A stretch of DNA of 64,000 nt. Source: Cellvibrionaceae bacterium AOL6. Lineage in GTDB: Bacteria; Pseudomonadota; Gammaproteobacteria; Pseudomonadales; Cellvibrionaceae. Position 1 is the first letter of the stretch. Every line of letters starts with the position of its first letter. This document shows, one piece after another, positions 22,098-32,735 of this stretch. The stretch is from the NCBI GenBank assembly GCA_003265435.1, contig NOXC01000003.1, positions 236,904-300,903 on the forward strand. Direction: 5' to 3'. The position numbers were made by a program, and so were the translations under genes. Under the pieces are notes generated by a model. It ran no database searches. It saw only the letters and a program-made list of their open reading frames with translations, and had not been told where the DNA came from.

Positions 22098-23441
22098 TTA
22101 CGCATCCACTAATTGTACGGCAAACAGATCGTAATCGTCGGCGCCAATAATCTCAACATCAATGAAGTCACCCGGCTGAACATTTTCCGTTGCTTCGATA
22201 TGCACCAGGCCATCAATCTCAGGCGCATCGGCGTAACTGCGCGCGATCGCGGAGCCGTCTTCCCTCACTTCGTCAACCAGGACCTGCATCTCCCAACCGA
22301 TACGCTGCTGCAGGCGCTCGGCAGAAATCCGCTGCTGTACCGCCATGAAACGCTCCCAGCGATCCTGTTTGACGTCGTCGGGCACCGCGTCCGGCAAGGC
22401 GTTCGCGGCCGCGCCATCGACGGGTGAGTATTGGAAGCAGCCCACTCTGTCGAGCTTGGCTTCTTCCAGCCAGTCCAGCAAGATCTGAAAGTCGTCTTCC
22501 GTTTCGCCCGGGAAGCCCACAATGAACGTGGAGCGAATCACCAGCTCGGGGCAAAGCTCGCGCCAGCGCTTGATGCGCTCGAGCGTTTTTTCCTGATGCG
22601 CGGGGCGCTTCATCAGCTTCAGCACGCGTGGGCTCGCGTGCTGAAAGGGGATGTCCAGATAGGGCAAAATCCGCCCTTCGGCCATCAGAGGGATGACCTC
22701 ATCCACGTGCGGATAGGGGTAGACGTAGTGCAAACGCACCCACACACCCAGCTCGCCCAGTGCCTGACACAATTCCAGCATGCGCGAACGCACCGGGCGC
22801 CCTTGCCAGAAGCCGGTGCGGTATTTGATGTCCACACCATAGGCACTGGTGTCCTGCGATATCACCAGCAGTTCACGCGTACCCGCCTTCACGAGACGTT
22901 CGGCTTCATCCAAGACCTGCCCGACCGGGCGCGAGACCAAATCCCCGCGCATGGAGGGAATGATGCAAAAGGTACAGCGATGGTTACAGCCTTCGGAAAT
23001 TTTCAGATAGGCGTAGTGACGCGGCGTCAGTTTGATGCCCTGAGGCGGCACGAGATCCACAAACGGGTCGTGTGACTGTGTCGGTGGAATGAATTCGTGG
23101 ACGGCACCGACCACCGCCTCGTACTGCGCCGGCCCAGAAACAGCAAGCACATCCGGGTAGCTCTCTCGGATCACCTTGTCGTCCCCCATGCAGCCGGTCA
23201 CGATGACCTTGCCGTTCTCATGCATGGCCTCGCCGATGGCATCGAGTGATTCCTGCTTGGCGCTGTCGATAAAGCCACAGGTGTTGACGACGACGACGTC
23301 GGCGTCATCGTAACTCGGCACCACATCATAACCGTCCATGCGCAGCTGCGTGAGGATGCGCTCAGAATCCACGAGTGCTTTGGGGCAGCCCAAGCTGACG
23401 AAGCCCACTTTTTTTGCGCTGTCTGCGCGTTTCTCTGTCAT
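22098..23441 (-). CDS. rimO: Ribosomal protein S12 methylthiotransferase RimO
   Basis: Radical-SAM enzyme that methylthiolates the conserved Asp of ribosomal protein S12. The MTTase Cys ([27 protein letters not shown]), radical-SAM motif [11 protein letters not shown] and C-terminal TRAM domain are all present. 447 residues from the ATG at 23441, which has CAGGTG upstream and matches the family start ([19 protein letters not shown]); the in-frame extension to 23519 overlaps the GNAT gene and is not supported. It overlaps the GNAT stop by four bases. Confidence 0.96.
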   Translation of the reverse strand: MTEKRADSAKKVGFVSLGCPKALVDSERILTQLRMDGYDVVPSYDDADVVVVNTCGFIDSAKQESLDAIGEAMHENGKVIVTGCMGDDKVIRESYPDVLAVSGPAQYEAVVGAVHEFIPPTQSHDPFVDLVPPQGIKLTPRHYAYLKISEGCNHRCTFCIIPSMRGDLVSRPVGQVLDEAERLVKAGTRELLVISQDTSAYGVDIKYRTGFWQGRPVRSRMLELCQALGELGVWVRLHYVYPYPHVDEVIPLMAEGRILPYLDIPFQHASPRVLKLMKRPAHQEKTLERIKRWRELCPELVIRSTFIVGFPGETEDDFQILLDWLEEAKLDRVGCFQYSPVDGAAANALPDAVPDDVKQDRWERFMAVQQRISAERLQQRIGWEMQVLVDEVREDGSAIARSYADAPEIDGLVHIEATENVQPGDFIDVEIIGADDYDLFAVQLVDA

Positions 23442-23962
23442 AGTACACCTGAAGAAGCGGCGCCGAGTTGGCGCGATAAAATCGAGACATCCTGCCCTTG
23501 CACACGGCCCATGCCGCAAGGCTCCCAGCCACGTGCAAGATAAAACGCACTGCGGTCACGCGTATAGAGCATGAGTCGCTCAACACCGTGCTGGCGCGCA
23601 TAGTCACAAGCGTGCTCGACCATCGCAGCCCCGATGCCCATGCGCCGATACCCAAACGACACAAAGACATTCGTCAGCCACTCGCTGCGCGCCTGATCCT
23701 CGGTAAATTGATAGTAAACAAGACTGGCCGAGGCGACCGCCTTGCCATTCAGTTCTGCCACAAAGGTCTGCGGTAAGGGCTGCTCATTGCAGTGCTCTGC
23801 AAGCAGCGAGCGACGTTTCTCGAGACTTTCCTGAGCCTCGGTAGCCGTCGCGTTGCTCCGCCCTTTGAGCCATTCGGTATGGTGCCAGTCGGCCACTTTA
23901 TCCAGCCAGAGCTGACGCTGTGCCAGCGGCAGTATCCGCAATGCGGCCGCTGGCGCACCCAC
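23438..23962 (-). CDS. GNAT-family N-acetyltransferase
   Basis: 174-residue acetyltransferase with the acetyl-CoA binding motif [16 protein letters not shown] and the C-terminal segment [14 protein letters not shown] typical of GNATs. The start is GTG, two bases after the lipA stop, and it overlaps rimO by four bases, so it is embedded in the lipA-GNAT-rimO transcript. The acceptor is unknown; position between lipA and rimO does not define it. Confidence 0.85.
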   Translation of the reverse strand: MGAPAAALRILPLAQRQLWLDKVADWHHTEWLKGRSNATATEAQESLEKRRSLLAEHCNEQPLPQTFVAELNGKAVASASLVYYQFTEDQARSEWLTNVFVSFGYRRMGIGAAMVEHACDYARQHGVERLMLYTRDRSAFYLARGWEPCGMGRVQGQDVSILSRQLGAASSGVL

Positions 23963-23963
23963 C

Positions 23964-24941
23964 TTACTTCACAACTTCCCCGTGGGCCTGCTTGTCTGCG
24001 TGATACGACGAACGCACAAGGGGACCGCACGCGGCATGAGTAAAGCCGAGATCATTGGCGATCGCAGTGTACTCGTCAAACTCGACAGGTTCTACATAGC
24101 GCGCGACGGGAAGGTGATCGCGCGAGGGCTGCAGGTACTGACCAATGGTCAGCATGTCGATGTTGTGTTCACGCATGTCGTGCATGACTTCGATGATTTC
24201 TTCCTTTGTCTCACCCAAGCCCACCATTAAACCAGACTTTGTCAGGACATCGGGACGACGCGCCTTGTATTGGCGCAGCAGGTCAAGCGACCAGCGATAA
24301 TTGGCCCCTGGACGAGATTGTCGATACAGGCGCGGCACGGTCTCGAGATTGTGGTTGAAGACATCGGGTGCGTCTTTTTCCAGGATGTCGAGCGCAATAT
24401 CCATACGTCCCCGGAAGTCCGGGGTCAAAATCTCAACCTGAAGCTCCGGCGATCGCTGTCGCGATTCGCGGATGCACTCCGCAAAATGTTGCGCCCCACC
24501 GTCGCGCAAGTCGTCGCGGTCAACCGAGGTAATCACCACGTATTTCAACCCCAGCTCGGCAATGGCCTCAGCGAGATTCGCGGGTTCTTTCGGGTCCAGC
24601 GGGTTGGGTTTACCGTGGCCGACATCGCAGAACGGGCAGCGACGGGTGCAGATTTCACCCATAATCATGAACGTTGCGGTCCCCCCGCCAAAACACTCAC
24701 TGAGGTTCGGGCAGTTGGCCTCTTCACAGACGGTGGCCAGGCCATTCTTACGCAGGAGCTTCTTGATACGCTCGACTTCAGGTGACGCAGACACGCGAAT
24801 GCGTATCCACTCGGGCTTGCGCAGCACCTGATCACTCGCGATCACTTTCACTGGGATGCGCTCTACCTTGTCGGCATCGCGAAGCTTTTCACCCTGCTGG
24901 AGGCGTCGGGTACGTTTTACGGGAACAGATGAATCAGACAT
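23964..24941 (-). CDS. lipA: Lipoyl synthase
   Basis: Radical-SAM enzyme inserting two sulfurs into octanoyl chains on lipoyl domains. Both cluster motifs are visible: the auxiliary C-x4-C-x5-C in [12 protein letters not shown] and the SAM motif [10 protein letters not shown]. 325 residues from the ATG at 24941 ([19 protein letters not shown]), the family-like start; the open frame runs further upstream into lipB but without similarity. lipB lies 70 bases upstream. Confidence 0.96.
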   Translation of the reverse strand: MSDSSVPVKRTRRLQQGEKLRDADKVERIPVKVIASDQVLRKPEWIRIRVSASPEVERIKKLLRKNGLATVCEEANCPNLSECFGGGTATFMIMGEICTRRCPFCDVGHGKPNPLDPKEPANLAEAIAELGLKYVVITSVDRDDLRDGGAQHFAECIRESRQRSPELQVEILTPDFRGRMDIALDILEKDAPDVFNHNLETVPRLYRQSRPGANYRWSLDLLRQYKARRPDVLTKSGLMVGLGETKEEIIEVMHDMREHNIDMLTIGQYLQPSRDHLPVARYVEPVEFDEYTAIANDLGFTHAACGPLVRSSYHADKQAHGEVVK

Positions 24942-25011
24942 AGATAACTGGCTTGTTCGGCCCGCGGGGTAGTGCGGGGTTCTTAAAAAGCTCGCGGGGT
25001 AAGGCGAACGT

Positions 25012-25665
25012 TCAATCTGCGACATGCCGGTTTTGGTCGGCATATCCCAAAGTTTGGGCGAGTATCATAGCGTATTTTCGTTGAAAAGGCTCAAAACCCG
25101 GCAAGGCCTCTGCAGGAAGCAGATCCCGCAATTGGGTCATCTCCAGCCCGGAGTAGCCGCAAGGGTTGATACGCTGAAAGGGTGAGAGGTCCATGTCATA
25201 GTTGATGGCCACCCCGTGAAAACTGCGCCCGCGTCGCACGCGAAGCCCTAGTGAGGCAATCTTGCGCCCCTCGACATAGACACCCGGGGCGTCGGGCCGC
25301 GCGGCGGCATCAATGCCGTAGTCGGCGAGCAGGGCCACGACGCTCTGCTCCAGCGCGGTCACCAATTCCCGCACACCGAGTTTACGACGCTTCAAGTCCA
25401 ATAAAGGGTACGCGACGAGCTGACCCGGGCCATGGTAGGTAACCTGCCCACCGCGATCGGTCTGTACGATGGGGATGTCCTCCCCGCTGAGTAGCACATG
25501 CTCGGGTTTGCCGGCCTGCCCCTGAGTAAACACCGGATCGTGCTCAAGCAGCCAGAGTTCGTCCTGCGTATGCTCATCGCGTGTATCGGTGAGCGTATGC
25601 ATGGCTTCCAGCATTGGCGCATAGGGCTGACGACCGCGAAAGCGGATGAGAAGGCGCTCGTTCAC
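25012..25665 (-). CDS. lipB: Octanoyltransferase LipB
   Basis: Transfers octanoate from acyl carrier protein to lipoyl domains, the step before LipA. Motifs [16 protein letters not shown], the catalytic Lys in KIASLGLRV and the catalytic Cys in [10 protein letters not shown] are present. 217 residues with a GTG start. It begins seven bases after the ybeD stop. Confidence 0.96.
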   Translation of the reverse strand: MNERLLIRFRGRQPYAPMLEAMHTLTDTRDEHTQDELWLLEHDPVFTQGQAGKPEHVLLSGEDIPIVQTDRGGQVTYHGPGQLVAYPLLDLKRRKLGVRELVTALEQSVVALLADYGIDAAARPDAPGVYVEGRKIASLGLRVRRGRSFHGVAINYDMDLSPFQRINPCGYSGLEMTQLRDLLPAEALPGFEPFQRKYAMILAQTLGYADQNRHVAD

Positions 25666-25672
25666 GTCGGGG

Positions 25673-25945
25673 TCACAGAACCATTTTGGTCTCGCTCAAG
25701 GCCTGCAACTCGACATGCAAGGCTTTGAGCTGGTCGGCTCCGGTCGCCGTGATGTATACGGTGATGGAGCGAAAACTGCCCTTACTAGAAACGCGCACGC
25801 TGATGCGCTCCCGGTCAAATCCCGGCGCGTGTTTTTCCACCACGGTCAACGCGATCTCCTGATAGCGCTCACTGTGCTCCCCCATGATCTTGATCGGGTA
25901 GTTCTCGCACGGGAATTCAATCTTTGGCGGTTCTTGCTGGCTCAC
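25673..25945 (-). CDS. ybeD: YbeD / DUF493 family protein
   Basis: 90-residue ferredoxin-fold protein of the YbeD family ([15 protein letters not shown] start, then [17 protein letters not shown]). The position dacA-ybeD-lipB-lipA is the same as in E. coli. Its fold resembles regulatory ACT-like domains, but no function is established. Confidence 0.92.
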   Translation of the reverse strand: MSQQEPPKIEFPCENYPIKIMGEHSERYQEIALTVVEKHAPGFDRERISVRVSSKGSFRSITVYITATGADQLKALHVELQALSETKMVL

Positions 25946-26004
25946 GACGCGTCTCTTAACACCTGTACCTAAAATTGAGCAGGGCTCGTTAATTTGGGCG
26001 AAGT

Positions 26005-27180
26005 TTAATCGCCCTGCACCATCAACATCAAGGCGTCCCAGGTGCGGGCGAAGAAGCCCGCCTCCGCCACATCGGCAGCGGCAACCAGCGGGGCTTCCGC
26101 CACCACTTCCCCTTCCAGGCTGACTTTGAGGGTGCCGAGCTCCTGGCCGCGGGTGATCGGCGCTTTAATCACGCGATCAATTTCGGTTTCGGCCTTCAAG
26201 CTCTCTCGAGAGCCGCGTGGGATGGTCGCCACAATATCGTCAGCGAGCACCAAGGATACCTGCTCCTGCTCACCGCCCCAGACGCGTTGATCCAAGCCCT
26301 CCATCGGCGCATCGGCGCTGTAGAGTTTGTGCGTGGCGAAGTAGCGGAACCCGTAGGCCAGTAAACGTTGCGATTCAGCGGCACGAGACTCCATGGTTTT
26401 CGTGCCCATCACGACGGAAATCAAGCGCATATCATTGCGCTTTTCCGAAGCCACAAGACAGTACCCTGCCGCCTCGGTGTGGCCCGTTTTCAAGCCATCG
26501 ACAAACTTATTGCGAAACAGCAATTTGTTGCGGTTGGGCTGATTGATGCCGTTGTGAGAAAAGTAACGCTCGGAATACAGTTCGTAGTGCTCCGGGTGGT
26601 CGTTGATGACCGCTCTGGCGAGAATGGCCAGATCGCGCGCCGTGGTGTAATGCCCTTCCGCAGGCCACCCGGTAGAGTTCATAAATTGCGAGCTGTTCAT
26701 GCCGAGCAGGGCCGCCTGCTGGTTCATAACATCGGCAAAGGCCTGTTCGCTGCCTGCGACATGCTCGGCGAGTGCGATTGACGCATCGTTACCGCTCTGA
26801 ATGATGACGCCTTTCATCAAATCGATCACCGGCACTTCAGAGCGGGGCTTCAGGAACATGGTGGAACTGCCACTGGCCGAACCGCCTTTTTTCCACGCAT
26901 TGTCACTGACGCGCACAAGATCATTCTCACGCAAGCGACCGGCTTCTATCTCTTCAGACACAATGTAACTGGTCATCATTTTCGTCAGGCTGGCGGGCTC
27001 GAGTTGCTCGTCGGCATTGTGCTCAACCAACACCTTGCCTGTGTCCGCATCAATCAAAAGATAGGCTTCGGCCGCCAATTGCGGTGGTGCGGGAATAATG
27101 ACCTGCGCGGCATAGCTGAACGACGCAGACAGAGACAAACAAAAGCTGACAATGAAGGCAAAAAAGTGCGAGTTACGCAT
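26005..27180 (-). CDS. dacA: D-alanyl-D-alanine carboxypeptidase (PBP5/6 type)
   Basis: Periplasmic low-molecular-mass penicillin-binding protein trimming the pentapeptide of peptidoglycan. 391 residues from the ATG at 27180: signal peptide (FFAFIVSFCLSLSASFSYA), the S-x-x-K motif in SLTKMM, S-G-N in IQSGNDAS and K-T-G in GLKTGHTEAAG, then a C-terminal PBP5 beta domain and an amphipathic C-terminal helix (TWDALMLMVQGD) that would anchor it to the membrane. An ATG at 27234 would place 18 extra residues before the signal peptide. Confidence 0.95.
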   Translation of the reverse strand: MRNSHFFAFIVSFCLSLSASFSYAAQVIIPAPPQLAAEAYLLIDADTGKVLVEHNADEQLEPASLTKMMTSYIVSEEIEAGRLRENDLVRVSDNAWKKGGSASGSSTMFLKPRSEVPVIDLMKGVIIQSGNDASIALAEHVAGSEQAFADVMNQQAALLGMNSSQFMNSTGWPAEGHYTTARDLAILARAVINDHPEHYELYSERYFSHNGINQPNRNKLLFRNKFVDGLKTGHTEAAGYCLVASEKRNDMRLISVVMGTKTMESRAAESQRLLAYGFRYFATHKLYSADAPMEGLDQRVWGGEQEQVSLVLADDIVATIPRGSRESLKAETEIDRVIKAPITRGQELGTLKVSLEGEVVAEAPLVAAADVAEAGFFARTWDALMLMVQGD

Positions 27181-27305
27181 GCGAGTATTCTTGTCCTGGA
27201 ATATGTTATTCGATGTCTGGTAATACAGACCCAAAGAGGGGTGCCGGGCCCGTCGAAGACAAAGCCCTTAGAGCGGCGAATTGTAACAAAGGTTCCGCGG
27301 CGCGC

Positions 27306-28178
27306 CTACTTCACGACGCGCAAAGGCTCGGAGAGTCCCTGGTCCATCAGTGCACGCTTGACGATAAGCAGGGTGTCCTCGTCAGGCAGCGGACCAAGAT
27401 AGACGCGATAAATCACTTTCTGGTCGACCGTCTTACCCGGCTCGACATTGACGGGCCACTGGGTCAATGCCGCCGTTTGAAACTGCGCCGTCAACGCGGC
27501 CGATTCTTCAGAAAACGCGCCAATCTGCAAATAGCGTTGAGGCGCGGCAGAAGGTGTGGTCGGCACTGTCGTGGTCGTGGCTTCCTCCACCTGCGCGGGC
27601 GTATTCGGCGCAACATCAATGTATTCCACACGCACACGCGCCGTCCCTGCATGGGCATAGCCTAGCTTCTGAGCGCCCGCATAACTCAGATCGATAATGC
27701 GCCCGTGCGCAAAGGGGCCCCGATCATTGATTCGGACCACAATGCTTTTCTTGTTATCAAGATTGGTGACGCGAACGTAGGAAGGAATCGGCAGGGTTTT
27801 ATGCGCACCCGTCATCCCATACATGTCGTAGATTTCGCCATTCGACGTGGTATTGCCATGAAATTTATTGCCGTACCACGAAGCGATGCCGTCCTCTTTG
27901 TAGCCGGAGGGGTTGTCCATTATCCGGTAGACGATGCCCTTCACCTTGTAAGGGCTTTTATTTCCCGCCGCCGTACGCGTTTCATAACGCGGCACCGCAT
28001 CGGGGATATGGGACATATCAATGGGCTGACTGGGGCCGCTGTCTTTTTCAGCCGTGGGGATAATATCGCGCAGCCCATCCGTATCACTCGCGGGTTTAGG
28101 CTTTGGGCCGGGGCTCTCACACGCGCTGAGCAGCAGACAGAGTACAAAGGCAGAGCAGATTCGAAAACGGAAGGTCAT
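27306..28178 (-). CDS. rlpA: RlpA septal-ring lytic transglycosylase
   Basis: Outer-membrane lipoprotein that cleaves denuded glycan strands. Lipobox LLSAC in the first 20 residues, a double-psi beta-barrel domain (GIASWYGNKFHG, then RINDRGPF) in the middle, and a C-terminal SPOR domain (about residues 210-290) for septal glycan binding. 290 residues. It overlaps rodA by four bases in the rodA-rlpA-dacA order. Confidence 0.94.
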   Translation of the reverse strand: MTFRFRICSAFVLCLLLSACESPGPKPKPASDTDGLRDIIPTAEKDSGPSQPIDMSHIPDAVPRYETRTAAGNKSPYKVKGIVYRIMDNPSGYKEDGIASWYGNKFHGNTTSNGEIYDMYGMTGAHKTLPIPSYVRVTNLDNKKSIVVRINDRGPFAHGRIIDLSYAGAQKLGYAHAGTARVRVEYIDVAPNTPAQVEEATTTTVPTTPSAAPQRYLQIGAFSEESAALTAQFQTAALTQWPVNVEPGKTVDQKVIYRVYLGPLPDEDTLLIVKRALMDQGLSEPLRVVK

Positions 28179-29323
28179 TTTGCAACTTTTTTCTTTTCAG
28201 TGGCGATCGCCATCAATATTCCAAAGGCCAGCATCAAGGTCACCAGCGAGGTGCCTCCAAGGCTCACAAGCGGCAACGGTACGCCGACAACGGGCAGCAA
28301 TCCGGCCACCATACCAATATTTACAAAGACATACACAAAAAAGGTCAGCGTCAGGCTACCCGCGAGCAAACGATTGAACGTGGTCTGGGCGTTTAACGCA
28401 ATAAATAAACCTCGAGCGACGATCAACAAGTACAGCCCGATCAGCCACAGCACCCCTAACAGACCAAATTCTTCAGCCAGTACGGCAATAATAAAATCCG
28501 TATGACTTTCGGGCAAAAAATCTAACTGTGACTGAGTCCCCTTCAACCAGCCCTTGCCATCGAAGCCGCCCGAGCCAATCGCGATTTTTGCCTGAATGGT
28601 ATTCCAACCGGCGCCGAGTCGATCCGCCTCTGGATTAAATAGGGTCAGAACACGTTGTTTTTGATAGGGCTGCAACACAAACTGCCACAACGGCCACAAG
28701 CTCGCCGCGAGGATCGCAACGCTCCCAAAAATGTAGCGCCAGCGCAAGCCCGCCAGAAACAGCACAATCACACCCGACGCCGAAATCAGAATGGCCGTAC
28801 CGAGGTCAGGCTGCTTGAGAATCAACACCGCCGGAATAGCGATGAGGATCAGGCTCCAGAAAATATGCTTCAGTTTGGGAGGCAGCACGCGGGAAGAAAA
28901 ATACGCCGCCACCACGACCGGCACCGCGATTTTCAGCGCCTCGGACGGCTGAAAGCGGATGAAGCCCAGACTCAACCAACGCTGCGCGCCCTTGGCGTTC
29001 ACGCCAATGAAATACACCAGAATCAGCATGACGATGCCGAAGCCATAAAACCAGGGCGACCAACGCTGCAACATTTTCATATCGAGCTGCGCAATGGTGA
29101 ACATCGCACAGTAGGCGATGATGTAAAACGCAATTTGGCGTTTCATCATCGACATACTCTGCTCGCTGCCACTATAGAGCACGAACAGGCCGAAGCCCGT
29201 CAGGGTCAGCAGCAGCAGTAATAACAAGGGGTCGATGTGTAATTTGCGCCAGAGGCTTTCCCCGCGTGAAAAGTGCTCAGTGGAATCCGGTAAGCGGCGC
29301 AGAAAATCGGTTTTATTGTCCAC
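28175..29323 (-). CDS. rodA: RodA SEDS peptidoglycan polymerase
   Basis: Multi-pass SEDS glycosyltransferase of the elongasome, partner of PBP2 encoded immediately upstream. 382 residues with about ten hydrophobic helices; visible SEDS signatures include GAQRWLSLGFIRFQPSE and LPESHTDFIIAVLAEEFG. The start is GTG inside the last 11 bases of mrdA, implying coupled translation of the two partners. Confidence 0.96.
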   Translation of the reverse strand: MDNKTDFLRRLPDSTEHFSRGESLWRKLHIDPLLLLLLLTLTGFGLFVLYSGSEQSMSMMKRQIAFYIIAYCAMFTIAQLDMKMLQRWSPWFYGFGIVMLILVYFIGVNAKGAQRWLSLGFIRFQPSEALKIAVPVVVAAYFSSRVLPPKLKHIFWSLILIAIPAVLILKQPDLGTAILISASGVIVLFLAGLRWRYIFGSVAILAASLWPLWQFVLQPYQKQRVLTLFNPEADRLGAGWNTIQAKIAIGSGGFDGKGWLKGTQSQLDFLPESHTDFIIAVLAEEFGLLGVLWLIGLYLLIVARGLFIALNAQTTFNRLLAGSLTLTFFVYVFVNIGMVAGLLPVVGVPLPLVSLGGTSLVTLMLAFGILMAIATEKKKVAK

Positions 29324-31205
29324 GTCCCCGCGCCTCCAGATTATGAAGATGCGCGCGCATCACTTCCTTCGCGACCTGCCCTGCTTTACTGGACTTTTCT
29401 CCGTTCTCGATCACCACCGCCACCGCAATTTTGGGCTCCTCCGCAGGTGCATACCCGACAAATAAGGCATGGTCGCGGTTGCGTTCAGATAGCGCCTCGC
29501 TGTCGTACTCTTCATCCTGCGCAATACCGACAACCTGGGCCGTCCCTGTCTTGCCGCTCATCGTAAAGTCGAGGTCTTTGTTGATGCTTTGCGCCGTACC
29601 GCGCACGCTATGCACGACGTCCTTCATACTTCGCAAAACGAGCTCCCAATGTTCGGGCTCGCCTTCATACACCGACCGGGTCACAGGCACCGTCGGCACA
29701 CCCGCAACCGTGCGCACCAAACGCGGCTCAATCAATTCACCTTTACGCGCCATCGTGGCGATCATCACCGCGAGCTGCAATGGTGTTGTCAGCACGTCGC
29801 CCTGACCGATACTCATATTCAAACTGTTACCGGGATACCAGTTCAAGCCGCGCTCGCGTTTTTTCCACTCGCGACTCGGCCACAGACCGGGGCTTTCGCT
29901 CGGAATATCGATATTCGTTAGCGCGCCCAATCCAAACAGCTCGCCAAACGCATGCATTTTGTCGACCCCCATGCGAAACCCGAGGTCATAGAAAAACACA
30001 TCACAACTCTCGACAATCGCCTGGTACAAATCCACCGTCGCACCGTGCCCGCCCTGCTTCCAGTCGCGATATAAGCGCTCATCGTTTTCAAGCTGATAGT
30101 AGCCCGGGTCGCGCACCCGCGACTTCGGCGTGATGGTATCGTATTCGAGCCCCCCCAGGCCCAACATGGGTTTTAACGTCGAACCCGGAGGGTAGCGCCC
30201 CTGAATACTGCGGTTGAACATCGGGAGATCGCGAGAGGTCGTCAGCGCGCGGTAATCCTTGCTGGAGATCCCAGTCACAAAAAGGTTCGGATCGTAGCTG
30301 GGTGAGCTGAGCATCGCGAGCACGCCCCCCGTTTCGACGTCGAGCGCGACCACGGCGCCGCGCCGCCCGTCCATCACTTCTAGCGCTTTCTGCTGCAGGT
30401 CGAGATCGAGAAACAAACCGAGGTTCTCACCGGCAATCGGCGCGATGCTGTCCACCACACGCAGGACCCGCCCGCGGGCGTCGGTTTCGATTTGCTCCTG
30501 CCCCACTTCGCCGTGCAGGACGGCTTCGTACTCGCGCTCTAAGCCGATTTTACCGATGCTGGTGGTACCGGCATAACTGAGTTGCTGCGCTTCATCGAAC
30601 GCCGCCTGCTCCCGCTCGTTGATGCGCCCCACATAACCTGCGACATGCGCAAACAAGGCACCGTAGGGGTAGTAACGCACGAGCTGGCCTTCAATGCTGA
30701 CGCCACTGAGGGCATATTCATTAACGGCAATTCGCGCCAGCTCTTCTTCATCGAGATTGTATTTCAGCGGCACAGCCTGGTAAGGGCGCCGCCGCCATTT
30801 CAAACCTCGATAAAAATTTTCTTTGTCACGGTCCGTAATTTCCACCCATTGCCCAAGCGTTTCAATAGTGGCTTCGACATCGTTTATGCGCTCAACCGTT
30901 AAGCTCAGTGTTTGTACGGCGCGATTGTCCGCCAGGATATTGCCCTCAACATCGTAAAAGAGGCCACGATTGGGTGGCACCGGGCGCACCTGTATGCGGT
31001 TGCGATCCGACTGCGTCGCGTAATCCTGATGGTTGATGATCTGCAGGTCATAGAAGCGGTAGAGCAATAGCCCCAGCAACACGATCACCCCCAACAGGGA
31101 CAACAGCACACGGCGCTGGAAGACTCGCGCCTCGCTGTGGTGATCGCGAAAGTGCTGATGATGATCGCCAGCCAGACGAGATTTAACAAAATCAGGATTG
31201 ATCAT
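29313..31205 (-). CDS. mrdA: Penicillin-binding protein 2
   Basis: Class B transpeptidase for lateral-wall synthesis with RodA. 630 residues: short cytoplasmic tail, single membrane anchor (LLSLLGVIVLLGLLLYRFY), pedestal domain, then the transpeptidase domain with GSTLKP (active Ser), SCD in VESCDVFFYD, and KTG in MSGKTGTAQV. Start ATG is 15 bases after the rlmH stop. Typical gene order rlmH-mrdA-rodA-rlpA. Confidence 0.97.
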   Translation of the reverse strand: MINPDFVKSRLAGDHHQHFRDHHSEARVFQRRVLLSLLGVIVLLGLLLYRFYDLQIINHQDYATQSDRNRIQVRPVPPNRGLFYDVEGNILADNRAVQTLSLTVERINDVEATIETLGQWVEITDRDKENFYRGLKWRRRPYQAVPLKYNLDEEELARIAVNEYALSGVSIEGQLVRYYPYGALFAHVAGYVGRINEREQAAFDEAQQLSYAGTTSIGKIGLEREYEAVLHGEVGQEQIETDARGRVLRVVDSIAPIAGENLGLFLDLDLQQKALEVMDGRRGAVVALDVETGGVLAMLSSPSYDPNLFVTGISSKDYRALTTSRDLPMFNRSIQGRYPPGSTLKPMLGLGGLEYDTITPKSRVRDPGYYQLENDERLYRDWKQGGHGATVDLYQAIVESCDVFFYDLGFRMGVDKMHAFGELFGLGALTNIDIPSESPGLWPSREWKKRERGLNWYPGNSLNMSIGQGDVLTTPLQLAVMIATMARKGELIEPRLVRTVAGVPTVPVTRSVYEGEPEHWELVLRSMKDVVHSVRGTAQSINKDLDFTMSGKTGTAQVVGIAQDEEYDSEALSERNRDHALFVGYAPAEEPKIAVAVVIENGEKSSKAGQVAKEVMRAHLHNLEARGRGQ

Positions 31206-31220
31206 GCCGCGCGGCTTTCA

Positions 31221-31688
31221 TCACTTGTGGTAGGGATGGTTATTCAAGAGCGTCCACCCGCGATAGAGTTGCTCGATCAATACGACACGCACCAGTGGGT
31301 GTGGCAGCGTTAATGCAGAAAGTGAAAAGCGCTCGTTGGCGCGGGACAGGCATTCCGGGCTCAACCCGTCGGGGCCGCCAATCAGCAGGTACACGTCCGG
31401 CCCCGCCATTTGCCAGCGCGCCATGCGCTCGGAGAGCTGCTCCGTACTGTAGGCTTTACCGAGCACATCCAGCGCCACCACATGCGCCGAGGCGGGGAGA
31501 TTGGCGAGGATCTGTTGCCCTTCCTGCTCGCAATACTGCGCGACTGCACCGCTCTTACCTCGCCGCGCCACCGCAAGCTCTTTCAAGGCAGGTTTCCACT
31601 CCCTCGGCAGGCGTTTTTCGTATTCAGCGTAGCCCTCGCTGACCCACGAGGGCATCTTGGTGCCTACGGCGAGAATGTGAAGCTTCAT
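31221..31688 (-). CDS. rlmH: 23S rRNA pseudouridine1915 N3-methyltransferase
   Basis: SPOUT methyltransferase acting on the 70S ribosome. 155 residues with the knot motifs [12 protein letters not shown] and the C-terminal [18 protein letters not shown]. The ATG overlaps the rsfS stop (ATGA), so these two ribosome-acting genes are coupled. Confidence 0.96.
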   Translation of the reverse strand: MKLHILAVGTKMPSWVSEGYAEYEKRLPREWKPALKELAVARRGKSGAVAQYCEQEGQQILANLPASAHVVALDVLGKAYSTEQLSERMARWQMAGPDVYLLIGGPDGLSPECLSRANERFSLSALTLPHPLVRVVLIEQLYRGWTLLNNHPYHK

Positions 31689-32032
31689 TCATCTTCAGTG
31701 CGGCGACTGGGCGGTTCCAGCGACCACAATTTCTCCAGCTCGTAAAAGTCCCGCGTGGCTTGCAGCATAACGTGCACCACAATATCGCCGAAGTCGACCA
31801 GCGCCCATTCGCCCTGATTCAAGCCTTCGACACCAAGCGGCGGGAAGCCACTTTTCTTGGTTTCTTCGATCACGTTGCCCGCAAGGGATTTCACATGTCG
31901 ATTCGATGTGCCCGTCGCGATGATCAGGGTGTCCATCACGTCACTCAGACCCTGAACGTCAAGCACGGTCACGTCTTGCGCTTTCAGGTCGTCTAACGCG
32001 TCCTCAATAAGGGCTTGTACAGAAGTAGTCAT
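31685..32032 (-). CDS. rsfS: Ribosomal silencing factor RsfS
   Basis: Binds ribosomal protein uL14 and blocks subunit joining under starvation. 115 residues with the family core [26 protein letters not shown] and [14 protein letters not shown] regions (given here in parts). ATG start at 32032. Lies between nadD and rlmH as in other gammaproteobacteria. Confidence 0.95.
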   Translation of the reverse strand: MTTSVQALIEDALDDLKAQDVTVLDVQGLSDVMDTLIIATGTSNRHVKSLAGNVIEETKKSGFPPLGVEGLNQGEWALVDFGDIVVHVMLQATRDFYELEKLWSLEPPSRRTEDE

Positions 32033-32069
32033 AGGGGCTTTGTGTGTTCTCCAAGGTAGAAACGTGCGT

Positions 32070-32732
32070 TCAATATAAGCGGTGTTCGCGAATATAGCGA
32101 ATCACCGCGGGTTCGAGCATGGTAGCCAATTCTGAATCCGGCACTCGATGTGTTTTGTCCGCCGCCAAGGTCGAGCGAATCGCTGACGACGACAGCGGCA
32201 GTTCCGGCGCTGTCAAGCGCGCGATACCTCCTGCGGCCCTCTGCGACAGACGGCCAATGTCACAGTGGCGCTCAGCAAACAGTGCGGCGACGTCCGGGTC
32301 ATCAATGCCGGTGCATCTGGGCCGCGCCGCCACCACAAGATGTGTCAGCGACAACAGACTTTGCCACTCCCACCAGGTGGCCAGGTTTTGCAGCGAATCC
32401 CAGCCGATCACAAAGTAGAACGGCGTATCGAGACCGTGAGTTTCGCGCAACTCCCGCAGCGTTTGCACCGTGTAACTGGTGCGCTCCGAGTGCATTTCAC
32501 GGGTATCGATGCGCAGCCCCGGATGCGCCTCGCAGACTAGGCTCAACATCCTCAGCCGCGCTTCATCATTCGCACCGAAGCCCTGTTTATGGGGCGGTCG
32601 GTGGCAGGGCAGCAAATACAACTCCGGCAGTTTCAATGCCGCCATCGCGGCCTGTGCGATGGCAACATGGCCGCGATGTACGGGGTCGAAGCTGCCGCCA
32701 AGCCAGGCGATTCCCGACGCCACGGCGTTCAT
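32070..32732 (-). CDS. nadD: Nicotinate-nucleotide adenylyltransferase
   Basis: NAD biosynthesis enzyme converting nicotinate mononucleotide to deamido-NAD. 220 residues with the nucleotidyltransferase motif [12 protein letters not shown] and the C-terminal SSSAIRSTL motif. The ATG lies three bases after the proA stop. The proA-nadD-rsfS order is that of Pseudomonas-like genomes. Confidence 0.95.
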   Translation of the reverse strand: MNAVASGIAWLGGSFDPVHRGHVAIAQAAMAALKLPELYLLPCHRPPHKQGFGANDEARLRMLSLVCEAHPGLRIDTREMHSERTSYTVQTLRELRETHGLDTPFYFVIGWDSLQNLATWWEWQSLLSLTHLVVAARPRCTGIDDPDVAALFAERHCDIGRLSQRAAGGIARLTAPELPLSSSAIRSTLAADKTHRVPDSELATMLEPAVIRYIREHRLY

Positions 32733-32735
32733 CGC